Positions 25,451-33,957 of a stretch of DNA of 64,000 nucleotides are shown here, one piece after another. Under the pieces are notes generated by a model. It did no database searches. It saw only the letters and a list, made by a program, of their open reading frames with translations, and was not told the DNA's origin. The DNA is from Owenweeksia sp965214115. GTDB lineage: Bacteria > Bacteroidota > Bacteroidia > Flavobacteriales > Schleiferiaceae. The stretch's first letter is position 1; every line of letters begins with the position of its first letter. The position numbers and the translations under genes are program-made. The stretch lies in NCBI GenBank assembly GCA_965214115.1, contig CBDCAU010000005.1, positions 124,001 through 188,000 of the forward strand, written 5' to 3'.

Positions 25451-26317
25451 ATGAAAATTCTTCTGACACTCATTTTTTCTTTGGTTTTTTTCAATGGGAT
25501 TTTTGCCCAACCCATTGAAATTTTGGACTCCTCAAATCAAAAACCAATCCCTTACGCCAACATTATTTATATGAATAACGGGGAAATTTCAGGCGGTACG
25601 TATTCCAATAAAAACGGCATCGCCCATCTTTCATTAAATGAAGAAATGGATTCGGTTGAAATTTCTTGTTTGGGGTATTTTTCCAAAAAATTGTCGGTTG
25701 AAAATCTTGGTTCTAAGATTTATTTGGAAGAGAAAGAGGAGGTTTTGGGGGAGGTGGTGGTATTGCCGCATTCGGATGAAGAAACCAAATATGTGGGTAT
25801 TCAAAAAGAAAAGAATTCCGTATCGCTTTCGGCTACCAAGGGGTATCAAATGGTTGTACTGATTGACAATCCGATTCAGGAAGAAAAACAGGTAAAATCT
25901 TTTACATTTCATCTAAAAAAACGAAGGAAAAACAAATCATTTAAAGTGAAACTTATTTTCTTTAAAAATAATGATGGAAAACCCAGCACAAAAATCAATA
26001 AAGAATTGGTGATAGGAATGAAATCCTTAGCAGCAAAAGAAAATGAAATCAATCTCGATTCCCTTCAACTAACTCTTCCAAAGGAAGGCCTGTTCGTAGG
26101 GCTCGAATGGCTGGGATGCATGGATGTACCTGAATCAGTTGACATTTATAATCAACCTAAAAATTGCAGATTGGCGATTATGTGCAACATTCGAGAAAAT
26201 TCAAAAATTTCGAATCCTGTTTATACTGGAAATATCTTTCAAAGATTAGGATGGCAGGAACAAAAAAGCGCGCATACAAAACTTATCCCTGTTTTTGGGT
26301 TGAATGTTTATGAATAA
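25451..26317 (+). CDS. Secreted protein with carboxypeptidase-like regulatory domain
   Basis: The 288-residue protein has a signal peptide (MKILLTLIFSLVFFNGIFAQ) and then a CarboxypepD-reg-like domain (about 22-100: PIPYANIIYMNNGEISGGTY, VEISCLGYFSKKLSVENLG and EVVVLPH). This domain usually starts TonB receptors, but here no plug or barrel follows. Instead there are about 180 residues with strands such as VKSFTFHLKKRRKNKSFKVKL that resemble an uncharacterised domain of Bacteroidota. ATG 25451 is chosen because the longer frame runs back into repeat DNA. The role is unknown; perhaps an outer-membrane accessory protein. Confidence 0.75.
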   Translation: MKILLTLIFSLVFFNGIFAQPIEILDSSNQKPIPYANIIYMNNGEISGGTYSNKNGIAHLSLNEEMDSVEISCLGYFSKKLSVENLGSKIYLEEKEEVLGEVVVLPHSDEETKYVGIQKEKNSVSLSATKGYQMVVLIDNPIQEEKQVKSFTFHLKKRRKNKSFKVKLIFFKNNDGKPSTKINKELVIGMKSLAAKENEINLDSLQLTLPKEGLFVGLEWLGCMDVPESVDIYNQPKNCRLAIMCNIRENSKISNPVYTGNIFQRLGWQEQKSAHTKLIPVFGLNVYE

Positions 26318-26340
26318 ACTTTTCAAAAAGTATTTGGCAA

Positions 26341-26576
26341 AATTTTGTGAAAACGCCGAACCGGCCAAAGGCCGATTATAACTTTGCCCAAGGCAACGCC
26401 TTGGGAATGGTTACCATCAAGGATTTTTTGCGCCCCGAAGGGCAATATAAATATATTCTGGCCCTTCAGGCCGCAAACCACTGCTTGCCGATTTAACCCA
26501 AGGTGTTGCCTTGGCGTGCACCGTCCGGCTACGGCACACGGTGGGCTAAGGTATTTTGCCCCTTTGAGGCGACCTT
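26341..26576. repeat. Cluster of short GC palindromes in the gap before a TonB receptor gene
   Basis: The gap holds several hairpins: CGGCCAAAGGCCG (26362-26374), CCCAAGGCAACGCCTTGGG (26387-26405), CGCCCCGAAGGGC, GGCCCTTCAGGCC, CCCAAGGTGTTGCCTTGG and a CACCGTCC/GGCACACGGTG unit at about 26518-26543. The last one is related to DNA inside the glycosyltransferase gene at 32370-32410. No gene was seen. Confidence 0.65.
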
Positions 26577-26667
26577 GATTTGCACATATTGCGATTGCCA
26601 ATTTTAACTTAAATCTGCCGTGGATAAACCCTTCTTTTCCTAACCTTTGCACCCCTCAAATTCCGAA

Positions 26668-29052
26668 ATGAAAAATTTCCTCGTTTTTCTCCTCCTTTTT
26701 CCCATTGCCCTGCTCGCCCAATCCGAATTCACCCTCAGCGGCTACGTCCGCGATGCCAGCAACGGCGAGGAACTCATCGGCGTGAACGTGGTGGACGCCG
26801 ATGTGAAGGCTGGCGCCAGCACCAATGTCTATGGTTTTTACTCCCTCACTTTGCCGGAGGGAAAACATACTATCCGTTTCCAATACATTGGTTATCAACC
26901 CATTGAAAAGGAAATCACGCTTTTGCAAAACCGGAAACTGAACGTGGAATTGCAGGAATCCACCCAGCAATTGCAAGAGGTGGAAGTAACTGGCGAAAAA
27001 ATCGACAAAAACGTGTCCAGCGTGGAAATGAGCGTGGCTAAACTCGATGCCAAGCAAATCGAAAAAGTGCCGCAGTTGCTGGGCGAGACGGACATCATCC
27101 GCACGCTGACGCTGCTGCCCGGCATCAGCACGGTGGGTGAGGGCGCCAATGGTTTCAACGTGCGCGGCGGGGCGGCCGACCAGAATTTGATTCTCTTGGA
27201 CGAAGCGCCGGTCTATAATTCATCCCACCTTTTCGGCTTCTTTTCCATCTTCAACGCCGACGCGGTGAAGGACGTGAAACTCTACAAAGGCGGCATCCCC
27301 GCGCAGTACGGCGGGCGGCTCAGCTCGGTGGTGGACGTGCGGCAAAAAGAGGGTAACTCCAAACAATTTGCCTTCAACGGCGGACTTGGATTATTGAGTT
27401 CAAGATTGTTGGTGGAAGGCCCAATTATCAAAGACAAAATGTCGTTTATGGTGGCCGGTCGCCGCAGCTATGCAGATTTGTTTTTGAAATTGTCCAACAA
27501 CGAAGATTTGAACCAAAACATACTTTATTTTTATGATTTGAATACCAAAATTAATTATCGAATCAATGATAAAAATAGGTTGTTTCTTTCCGGATATTTT
27601 GGTCGTGATGTTTTTGGCATCAATAATCTGTTTGGTTTTGATTGGGGAAATGGTACAGGAACGTTGCGTTGGAATCACCTTTTTAGTGATAAATTGTTTA
27701 GTAATTTTACGGCGGTTTATTCCGATTATTCTTATACAATTGGAACGCCGGAAGAAGATGATAATTCCTTTAGATTACTGTCGCGCATCCAAGATTTTCA
27801 TTTGAAGAGTTCGCTCAATTATTATTTGGATTCTGACAACCGCATCGACTTTGGCTTTGAGGGAATTTACTACCGGTTCAGCCCGGGCCGCGTGGACATC
27901 GACGGGCTCGATCCCATCATTTTGCAACAGGCATTTGCCATCGAACCCGCCGCTTACATCAGCCACGAATTGAAAGTGGGCAGCCGCTTCACTTTCCAAT
28001 ATGGATTGCGATATTCTTCTTTCTATAAGATTGGTCCTCAGAAAGTTCTGAATTATGAAAACCCCGATTTCCCGCAGGAAGAGGAATTGGTGGACACTAC
28101 TTTTTATGACGATGGCGAGCTGATTGCAGGCTTCGATGGCCTCCAAGGTTTTGAGCCGCGCGCTTCCGTCAATTATCGTTTGGACGAAGATAAAAGCCTG
28201 AAAGCCAGCTACAATCGAACTCGGCAATACATCCAATTGATTAGCAACACCACCTCGCCCACGCCGGTGGATTTGTACCGCGCTTCCGGCGAGTACATCA
28301 ATCCCGCCACGGTGCACCAATATGCGCTGGGCTATTTTCAAAATTTTGCGGAAAACCAGTACGAAGCGTCCATCGAAGTGTATTATAAAACGTTCAAAGA
28401 TTTGGTGGACTACCGCAACGGGGCGGATTTGATTTTTACGGAATTCATTGAAACCGAATTGCTTAACGGCATCGGGCGGGCTTACGGCGCGGAATTTTTA
28501 TTGCGAAAACAGACCGGAAAATGGACGGGCTGGATTGGCTACACCCTCAGCCGGAGCGAGCGAAAAGTGGACGGCGAAACGACCGAAATGCAAATCAACA
28601 ACGGCGATTGGTATTTGAGCAACTACGACAAACTGCACGATTTGAGCGTGGTTGCGAATTATTCGCTTAGTGAAAAATGGGATTTTGGTGCGGTTTTCAT
28701 TTTGCAGAGCGGCCGCCCGTTCACCCCGCCGGAAGGCAAATTCGAGTTCGAGGAATTTACCGTGCCGATTTACACCCGCCGTAATTTTGACCGCATTCCC
28801 ACCTACCACCGACTGGATTTATCCGCGACTTTAACACCGAAACGGAAACCCAACAAACGCTTTTATTCCACTTGGAATTTTGGTATTTATAATGTGTATG
28901 CTCGGCGCAATGCTTTTTCGATATTTTTTCAACCTGAATCGAATGGGGCGGATGCGGCTGATTTCAATACTGATTTTTTCAATACGCAAGCCGTACAATT
29001 ATCCATTTTTGGGACAATTATTCCTTCGGTAACTTGGAATTTTAACTTTTAG
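26668..29052 (+). CDS. TonB-dependent receptor with carboxypeptidase-like N-terminal domain
   Basis: The 794-residue outer-membrane protein has a signal peptide (MKNFLVFLLLFPIALLAQ), a CarboxypepD-reg-like domain (about 20-105), a plug (about 125-230, DIIRTLTLLPGISTVGEGAN, GFNVRGGAADQNLILLDEAP) and a beta barrel ending in 'IPSVTWNFNF', with a terminal Phe as usual for barrels. It is paired with the DUF4249 gene downstream, a frequent pairing in Bacteroidota. Ligand unknown. TAACCTTTG just upstream (26641) is close to, but not exactly, a -7 box. A repeat-bearing insertion separates it from its partner. Confidence 0.92.
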   Translation: MKNFLVFLLLFPIALLAQSEFTLSGYVRDASNGEELIGVNVVDADVKAGASTNVYGFYSLTLPEGKHTIRFQYIGYQPIEKEITLLQNRKLNVELQESTQQLQEVEVTGEKIDKNVSSVEMSVAKLDAKQIEKVPQLLGETDIIRTLTLLPGISTVGEGANGFNVRGGAADQNLILLDEAPVYNSSHLFGFFSIFNADAVKDVKLYKGGIPAQYGGRLSSVVDVRQKEGNSKQFAFNGGLGLLSSRLLVEGPIIKDKMSFMVAGRRSYADLFLKLSNNEDLNQNILYFYDLNTKINYRINDKNRLFLSGYFGRDVFGINNLFGFDWGNGTGTLRWNHLFSDKLFSNFTAVYSDYSYTIGTPEEDDNSFRLLSRIQDFHLKSSLNYYLDSDNRIDFGFEGIYYRFSPGRVDIDGLDPIILQQAFAIEPAAYISHELKVGSRFTFQYGLRYSSFYKIGPQKVLNYENPDFPQEEELVDTTFYDDGELIAGFDGLQGFEPRASVNYRLDEDKSLKASYNRTRQYIQLISNTTSPTPVDLYRASGEYINPATVHQYALGYFQNFAENQYEASIEVYYKTFKDLVDYRNGADLIFTEFIETELLNGIGRAYGAEFLLRKQTGKWTGWIGYTLSRSERKVDGETTEMQINNGDWYLSNYDKLHDLSVVANYSLSEKWDFGAVFILQSGRPFTPPEGKFEFEEFTVPIYTRRNFDRIPTYHRLDLSATLTPKRKPNKRFYSTWNFGIYNVYARRNAFSIFFQPESNGADAADFNTDFFNTQAVQLSIFGTIIPSVTWNFNF

Positions 29053-29290
29053 AAAAAGATGAAACTCTTTGATTGTTCTCAGAATTGTGCCGTCGCTTTA
29101 GCGCGGCGGAATGACAGAGCCACTCTATTCCGCGCTTTAGCGCAAATTCGGCTAAAGCCGAGAGAAGGTGGGGGGTTCCTTTGATCACCGGGCTAAAGCC
29201 ACGGTGCAATTCTGAGAGCAAGCACGCTTTTATAAAAAGAACTGAATTTTTAAAATAGAATGGAATTTTAATTTTTAGAAAAAGATGAAA
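29035..29290. repeat. Palindromic element flanked by a 30-base direct repeat
   Basis: A 30-base sequence (TGGAATTTTAACTTTTAGAA followed by AAAGATGAAA) is found at 29035-29064 and, with one mismatch, at 29261-29290. Between them is a 145-base GGCTTTAGCC-family element (29075-29219) with arms of about 32 bases that differ at five positions. The duplicated segment holds both the receptor stop and the start codon region of the DUF4249 gene. Confidence 0.8.
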
Positions 29291-30151
29291 TTTTTAATCA
29301 AAAGACTGGCATTTTTAGTAGCCATTTTAGCTATCAGCCAAAGTTGCCAAGATGTGGTGCAATTGGACGTGCCGGAAATCCCCGCCAGCATCGCCGTGGA
29401 CGGCCGCGTGACAGATTCTGACACGGTGGGCACTTCGGTGATTCTCTCCACCACCGCTGGTTATTTCGACCAAGGCCAAACGCCGCGCATCACGGGAGCA
29501 GATGTTTTCCTTTTTGAAGATGAAGTGATGGTTTCGCAACTTTCCGAAAATAGGCAAGCGGGCGAATATTCATCCAGTTTCCAAGGGGAAGTTGGCAAGT
29601 CCTATTTCATTGAAATTCAAATACCTGCGGACAATGATTACGGTTTGGAAGAAAGCACTTGGCGCTCCCGCCCCGAAATGTTGAACCGCGTTTTTCAGAT
29701 TGATTCACTGACGGTGGAATTTTTGGAGCGCCCCGACGTGTTTACCGCCGGCGATTACCCGCTGATGTATTTCCGCGAACCGGCTGGAAAAGGCGAATAT
29801 TACCGCACCCGCATCTGGGACAATGATTCAGCGGTCACGCAAAATATCCTGATTTTCGAAGACGAATTTTTCGATGGGCTGTACGTGGGCGACGACGTTT
29901 TGCCGCCCTTCAATTTCTACGGCCGCATTGAAGCAGGTGACAGCATAACCGCCGAGGTTTCGTCGATGACGAAGGCCTATTTTGATTACCTCACTTTGCT
30001 GCAAGAGCAAGTCCTTTTTGTGGGAGGTCCCTTCGACCCGCCGCCCGCCCCGATTATCGGGAATATCTACAATGTGGATGATGAGGAGGCAATTGGATTT
30101 GGGTATTTTACGGCGGCGGCGCTGGAGGTGGAGTGGGTGGTGAATGAGTGA
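29285..30151 (+). CDS. DUF4249 lipoprotein, partner of the TonB receptor
   Basis: The 288-residue protein has a lipoprotein signal (lipobox near SQSC, Cys about 21) and the DUF4249 layout: an opening QLDVPEIPASIAVDGRVTDSD strand set, a Ig-like stretch with RITGADVFLFEDE, and a C-terminal 'NVDDEEAIGFGYFTAAAL' motif. DUF4249 genes often follow a TonB receptor and are thought to be surface partners of it (family knowledge, not proven). Its AGAAAAAG ribosome-binding site and start codon lie in the second copy of a direct repeat. Confidence 0.88.
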   Translation: MKFLIKRLAFLVAILAISQSCQDVVQLDVPEIPASIAVDGRVTDSDTVGTSVILSTTAGYFDQGQTPRITGADVFLFEDEVMVSQLSENRQAGEYSSSFQGEVGKSYFIEIQIPADNDYGLEESTWRSRPEMLNRVFQIDSLTVEFLERPDVFTAGDYPLMYFREPAGKGEYYRTRIWDNDSAVTQNILIFEDEFFDGLYVGDDVLPPFNFYGRIEAGDSITAEVSSMTKAYFDYLTLLQEQVLFVGGPFDPPPAPIIGNIYNVDDEEAIGFGYFTAAALEVEWVVNE

Positions 30152-30169
30152 ACATCTGAACCAATTCGT

Positions 30170-30275
30170 GGGAGATAGGAACGCGGATGACGCGGATTGA
30201 GCGGATTAAAGCGGATAGGAATTGATTCTCTTATCTGTAAAAATCAGCCGCATCCGTAAAATCCGCGTTCCCATC
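30170..30275. repeat. Inverted repeat with GGAACGCGGAT arms
   Basis: AGGAACGCGGATGACGCGGA on one side and the complement of GGAACGCGGATTTTACGGAT on the other lie between the DUF4249 and channel genes. Internal copies of CGGAT recur. No coding potential was seen in the 206-base gap. Confidence 0.6.
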
Positions 30276-30357
30276 AAACCAAGACAGGCAACCAGCCACT
30301 GATAACTGACACATAAATTTTCCCACCTCCCCCAAATTCCTTCCCTTTGCAAAAATT

Positions 30358-31698
30358 TTGAAAATCAGAACTACTTTGCTGGAAATCTTCAACCGTGGCC
30401 ACTGGGCGCGCAACTGGTTCATAGAAAAAGGCGCCAACGCTGAAACGGCCTCGTGGCTCACTTTTGCCCTCGATGTTATCTTATTGATACTCATCTGTTT
30501 GATAATCGATTTCATCGCGCGACGGCTGATTTTGGGCGTGGTGAAACGCTACGTTAAAAAATCCTCCAATCCTTACGACGACATTTTTTTGGAAAGAAAA
30601 GTGTTCCAGGCGCTGGCCCACTTGGTGCCGGCCATCGTGTTTTGGCGCGCATTGCCCGTGTTGGTTGGTGATTTGAACATTTCCATTTCGTGGCTGCGCA
30701 TCTTGATCACCATCGCAATGATTGTTTTGGTGATGATGGTGGTCGTGCGCTTCCTGCGCGCCCTGCGGGACATTGGGCAAAAAATGCCGCGCTTTCAGGA
30801 CAAGCCCGTGGGCAGCTACGTTCAAGTGGCGATGCTCACCGCTTACATCCTTGCGGGGATTTTCATTTTGTCGCTGCTCATCGGCAAGTCACCGCTTACG
30901 ATTTTAGCGGGCTTCGGCGCGGCCACGGCGGTGCTGCTTTTGGTTTTTAAGGATACCATTTTGGGATTGGTGGCCAGCATCCAGATTTCCGCCAACGATA
31001 TGGTGCGCATCGGCGACTGGGTGACGATGGACAAATACGGCGCGGACGGCAACGTGCTGGAAATCACCCTCACCACGGTGATGGTGCGCAACTTCGACAA
31101 GACCATCACCACCGTACCCACCTACGCTTTCATTTCCGACAGTTTCCGCAACTGGCGCGGGATGCAGGCGATGGGCATCCGCCGCATCAAGCGCGCGCTT
31201 TATATTGATTTGGGCAGCATCCAGTTTGTGGACGATGCAATGCGCGACCGCTTCTTGAAATTCCAGCGGGTGAAGGATTTCGTCATCCAGCGGCAGCAAG
31301 AAATTGATAAGTTCAATGCTGAAAATGAGGTAGATACCAGCGAAATGATAAACGGCCGGCGGATGACCAACGTAGGCGTGTTCCGCCGTTATGCCATCGA
31401 ATTTATAAAATCACGCCCAAAAATCGCCGAAGATCCCGCCGTGATGGTGCGCCAACTGGAACCCACCGACCAAGGCCTGCCGCTGGAAGTGGTGGCCTTT
31501 TCCACCGACATCGAATGGGCGAATTTCGAGGGCATCCAAGCCGATATTTTTGACCATTTGCTGGCGGCGGCGGACAGGTTTGGGTTGCGGATTTATCAGA
31601 GCCCGAGTGGGACGGATGTGCGGTTTTTGAAAGCCTCACCCCCGGCCCCTCTCCAAGAGGAGAGGGGTGACGCGGTGGAAAATGGCGATGGGAAATAA
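30358..31698 (+). CDS. Mechanosensitive ion channel, MscS family
   Basis: A tension-gated inner-membrane channel that protects against osmotic downshock. Of 446 residues, several N-terminal helices (about 35-190) precede the pore-lining TM3 and the MscS beta domain (GFGAATAVLLLVFKDTILGLVASIQI, MVRIGDWVTM, TVMVRNFDKTITTVP). The first codon is a TTG; no ATG occurs in frame for over 120 codons, so this start is accepted. The C-terminal 22 residues (KASPPAPLQEERGDAVEN...) are encoded by a dispersed repeat, replacing or extending the natural end. Confidence 0.9.
   Translation: MKIRTTLLEIFNRGHWARNWFIEKGANAETASWLTFALDVILLILICLIIDFIARRLILGVVKRYVKKSSNPYDDIFLERKVFQALAHLVPAIVFWRALPVLVGDLNISISWLRILITIAMIVLVMMVVVRFLRALRDIGQKMPRFQDKPVGSYVQVAMLTAYILAGIFILSLLIGKSPLTILAGFGAATAVLLLVFKDTILGLVASIQISANDMVRIGDWVTMDKYGADGNVLEITLTTVMVRNFDKTITTVPTYAFISDSFRNWRGMQAMGIRRIKRALYIDLGSIQFVDDAMRDRFLKFQRVKDFVIQRQQEIDKFNAENEVDTSEMINGRRMTNVGVFRRYAIEFIKSRPKIAEDPAVMVRQLEPTDQGLPLEVVAFSTDIEWANFEGIQADIFDHLLAAADRFGLRIYQSPSGTDVRFLKASPPAPLQEERGDAVENGDGK
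31633..31682 (+). repeat. Coding copy B of the SPPAPL-ERGDAVEN repeat
   Basis: CCCCTCTCCAAGAGGAGAGG forms the palindromic core. It encodes the last residues of the MscS-family protein and is nearly identical to copy A in ftcD, in the same reading frame. Confidence 0.8.
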
Positions 31699-31714
31699 CC
31701 GTTGTTTTCCTAAT

Positions 31715-31905
31715 GCAATAAGGACAGCCCCGTAGGGGCGAAATATTTGTAGCACCGTCCGTAAGGGCGGTGTGCAAGCGGCATCGGTAAGTCGGCAAAG
31801 CCCCAGCGGGGCGACACCGCCAATTATATAGAATTTGGCTAAAGCCAATTCGCGGCGTGTTTGGGATTCACCGCGCTGAAGCGGCGGTGCAATTCTGAGA
31901 AACCG
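31715..31905. repeat. GCCCCGTAGGGGC-type palindromes and a half GGCTTTAGCC element
   Basis: The gap between the channel gene and the glycosyltransferase holds GCCCCGTAGGGGC, CACCGTCCGTAAGGGCGGTG and GCCCCAGCGGGGC hairpins. From 31831 it holds a right half of the GGCTTTAGCC family, ending GCGGTGCAATTCTGAGA. No gene seen. Confidence 0.65.
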
Positions 31906-31929
31906 ACTATTGATTATGTCCTCAGAAGC

Positions 31930-33181
31930 TCAATCTTTCCAACCAGTTTTTCCCACTAAAACAACTGAAACCACCACCAAAATATAAACCGGATACACCA
32001 ATTCCATCACCCAAAAATCCTTCAGCAAATTCTCTTCTCCCGTGGCTTTCGCGTATTTTTTGAGAAAAGAAAAATCACTGAGGAATTTTACCAAGAACAT
32101 AAAAACCGCAAAAGGAAAAAGCAGCGGATTTGCAATCGCAAAAACCAAAACCATCACCTGAAAAACCGCAAAGACCGCGATAAAAACCGCCAACAATTTC
32201 GCAAAAAAAGAAGGATACCCAAACGACTTCCTGCCCCAGCGCGCGCGCTGTTTTAAAAGAGATTTAAAATTTTCTGGCGCAGCGGTTTTTACTAAAATTT
32301 CTTTGTCCAAAACAAACTCCACCGGATAATTCCTACCGTCAATCGTAGCATCGGCCCAGTTCCTCCCCCTTTGCCGTGCATCGTGTCGATACGGCACACG
32401 GTGGGGGAGGTTAGGTGGAGGCTTAAAATCGGGGTGGTGTCTTTTCTCAAGGTTTAATTTTTTCAAAGAGGTTTTTGCAGATTTTTTTGACGCAGCCGCC
32501 TGTACCAAAAACATCATCCCCACTCTCATATTCTTCCCCCACATTTTTATTTTTCTCATAAAAATCCTTCCGAAATGCCATATTCGCCGCGCTGCCCATC
32601 ACCGGTTTTCCCAAGCCCGCCAAAGCCGCCCCGCTGGCCTGCAAACTCAAAAAATCCACCGCCGCGAATCTGCTCCAAAAATTGGATGTGGGAATCATCG
32701 AAACCGGCCCGAGCACCACTTTTTTATTATTAGAAAAATGAAAGGAAAGTTTTGACAACCAATTTTTTGGCAATCGGCAATCGGCATCGGTTTGCACAAT
32801 CCAATCAAATTTTGCTTCCGAAATCGCTTTGGCCAAAACCTGTTTTTTCCCGCGCTCGCTTTTCGCGGAAAGCAGTTTCAAATCCAATTTGGAATCTTTG
32901 ATAAAATCCGCCACGATTTCTGCGCCGCCATCTTTGGAATGGTCATCCATCAAAATCACCTCAAAATTCGCTTTGGGAAAATCCTGCGCTTCCAAATCCC
33001 GCAACAGCGGCGGCAGATTTTCGGCCTCATCCCGAAATGGAATCACCACGGAACAAAATATAGGCGCGCTATTTTTCTCATAAGATTTTGATTGTAAGAT
33101 GTTTAATCCCTTTTGAAACCAAAAAATCATCCCAAAATAAAGGAGCGCCAAAAGCGTGGAAGAAACGGTGAGAAACAACAA
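31930..33181 (-). CDS. Glycosyltransferase family 2, membrane-associated; one frameshift as sequenced
   Basis: A GT-A glycosyltransferase with N-terminal hydrophobic segment, nucleotide-sugar site VVIPFRDEAENLPPLL, MDDHSKDGG, a QTDADCRLP (DxD-type) motif, and the acceptor-site SGDD plus QRARWGRKS (Q-x-x-R-W), then three C-terminal hydrophobic segments. The frame changes at the T run of 32507-32511 just after SGDDV; removing one base joins the halves into about 416 residues. A repeat adds NLPHRVPYRHDARQRG before the QxxRW motif. The first codon is TTG (33181), and the frame remains open upstream almost to the repeat. Sugar and acceptor unknown. Confidence 0.8.
32365..32412. repeat. Palindromic repeat inside the glycosyltransferase gene
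   Basis: GTGTCGATACGGCACACGGT and flanking CCCCCTTTGCCGTGCATC / GGTGGGGGAGG form an inverted unit related to the intergenic one near 26518-26543. It adds about 20 residues between the SGDD and QxxRW regions. Confidence 0.6.
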
Positions 33182-33224
33182 GCCGTGGGGAATTTCGCGC
33201 CAAGATAGAATGTTTGAATGCTTT

Positions 33225-33362
33225 GTATTGAACCGTTGCTTTAGCGCGGTTTTAAAAAGTTAACTCAGACCAACGAAGGCTTTAGCCAAAATTAGGATTG
33301 CGCTAAAGCGCGAAACGGGTGGGCGGCCAATCGTTCGCCGCGCTGAAGCGGCGGCGCAATAT
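33225..33362. repeat. GGCTTTAGCC-family element between the glycosyltransferase and ruvC
   Basis: Left end GTATTGAACCGTTGCTTTAG, right end GCGGCGGCGCAATAT, with inner pairs GGCTTTAGCC and GCGCTAAAGCGC. It fills most of the 218-base divergent gap and lies directly before both start regions. Confidence 0.7.
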
Positions 33363-33387
33363 TGAAAAAGCACAAGGGCCGATGCCG

Positions 33388-33395
33388 TACTTTTG
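33388..33395 (+). promoter_or_regulatory. -7 promoter box four bases from the ruvC start
   Basis: TACTTTTG, then GGCA, then the ATG of ruvC at 33400. The same octamer and spacing are found at prfB. A TTG lies 23 bases upstream, somewhat farther than the usual -33 distance. Confidence 0.55.
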
Positions 33396-33399
33396 GGCA

Positions 33400-33957
33400 A
33401 TGGCCAGCGAAAAAATCATTTTGGGCATCGACCCCGGCACCAACTTTTTGGGCTACGGCATCATCCGCTGCACGGGGCAAAAAATGGAAATGCTCGCCCT
33501 CGGCACGCTGATTCTCAACAAATTGGCAAACCACCAGCTGAAACTCAAGAAAATCTTTGAGCGCGTAACGGAACTGGCCCGCGAATACCGCCCCGACGAA
33601 ATGGCGGTGGAAGCGCCCTTTTTCGGCAAAAACGTGCAGAGTATGCTGAAACTCGGCCGCGCGCAGGGCGTGGTAATGGCAGCAGGCTTGGCGCTGGACA
33701 TCCCCATCGTGGAATACGCGCCGCGCAAAATCAAACAGTCCATCACCGGCAGCGGCAGCGCCAGCAAGCCGCAGGTGGCCGCGATGCTGGAACACACTTT
33801 ACAGCAAAAAATCGAAACCCGCTACGAAGACGCCACGGACGGGCTGGCGGTGGCGGTGTGCCATTTTTATCAGGGGAATGCGGTTTCTGGAAACGGCGGC
33901 GGGGCAAAAAGTTGGGCGGCGTTTATCAAGCAAAATCCGGAGAAAATTAGGCAATGA
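33400..33957 (+). CDS. ruvC: Crossover junction endodeoxyribonuclease RuvC
   Basis: RuvC resolves Holliday junctions together with RuvAB. The 185-residue protein has the RNase-H-like fold and all four acidic residues: Asp in GIDPGTNFLGYG, Glu in AVEAPFFGKN, and the Asp pair in YEDATDGLAVAVCH. The ATG at 33400 (MASEKIILGIDPGT) is preferred over 33382 because a TACTTTTG promoter box lies between them. The stop codon TGA lies in the left inverted repeat of the four-helix-bundle element, so the C-terminus may have been altered by that insertion. Confidence 0.95.
   Translation: MASEKIILGIDPGTNFLGYGIIRCTGQKMEMLALGTLILNKLANHQLKLKKIFERVTELAREYRPDEMAVEAPFFGKNVQSMLKLGRAQGVVMAAGLALDIPIVEYAPRKIKQSITGSGSASKPQVAAMLEHTLQQKIETRYEDATDGLAVAVCHFYQGNAVSGNGGGAKSWAAFIKQNPEKIRQ

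Noticed and set aside
29061..29180. Short frame starting at the first copy of the direct repeat (MKLFDCSQNCAVAL)
   Set aside because: It is a decoy produced by duplication of the DUF4249 start region and runs into repeat DNA.
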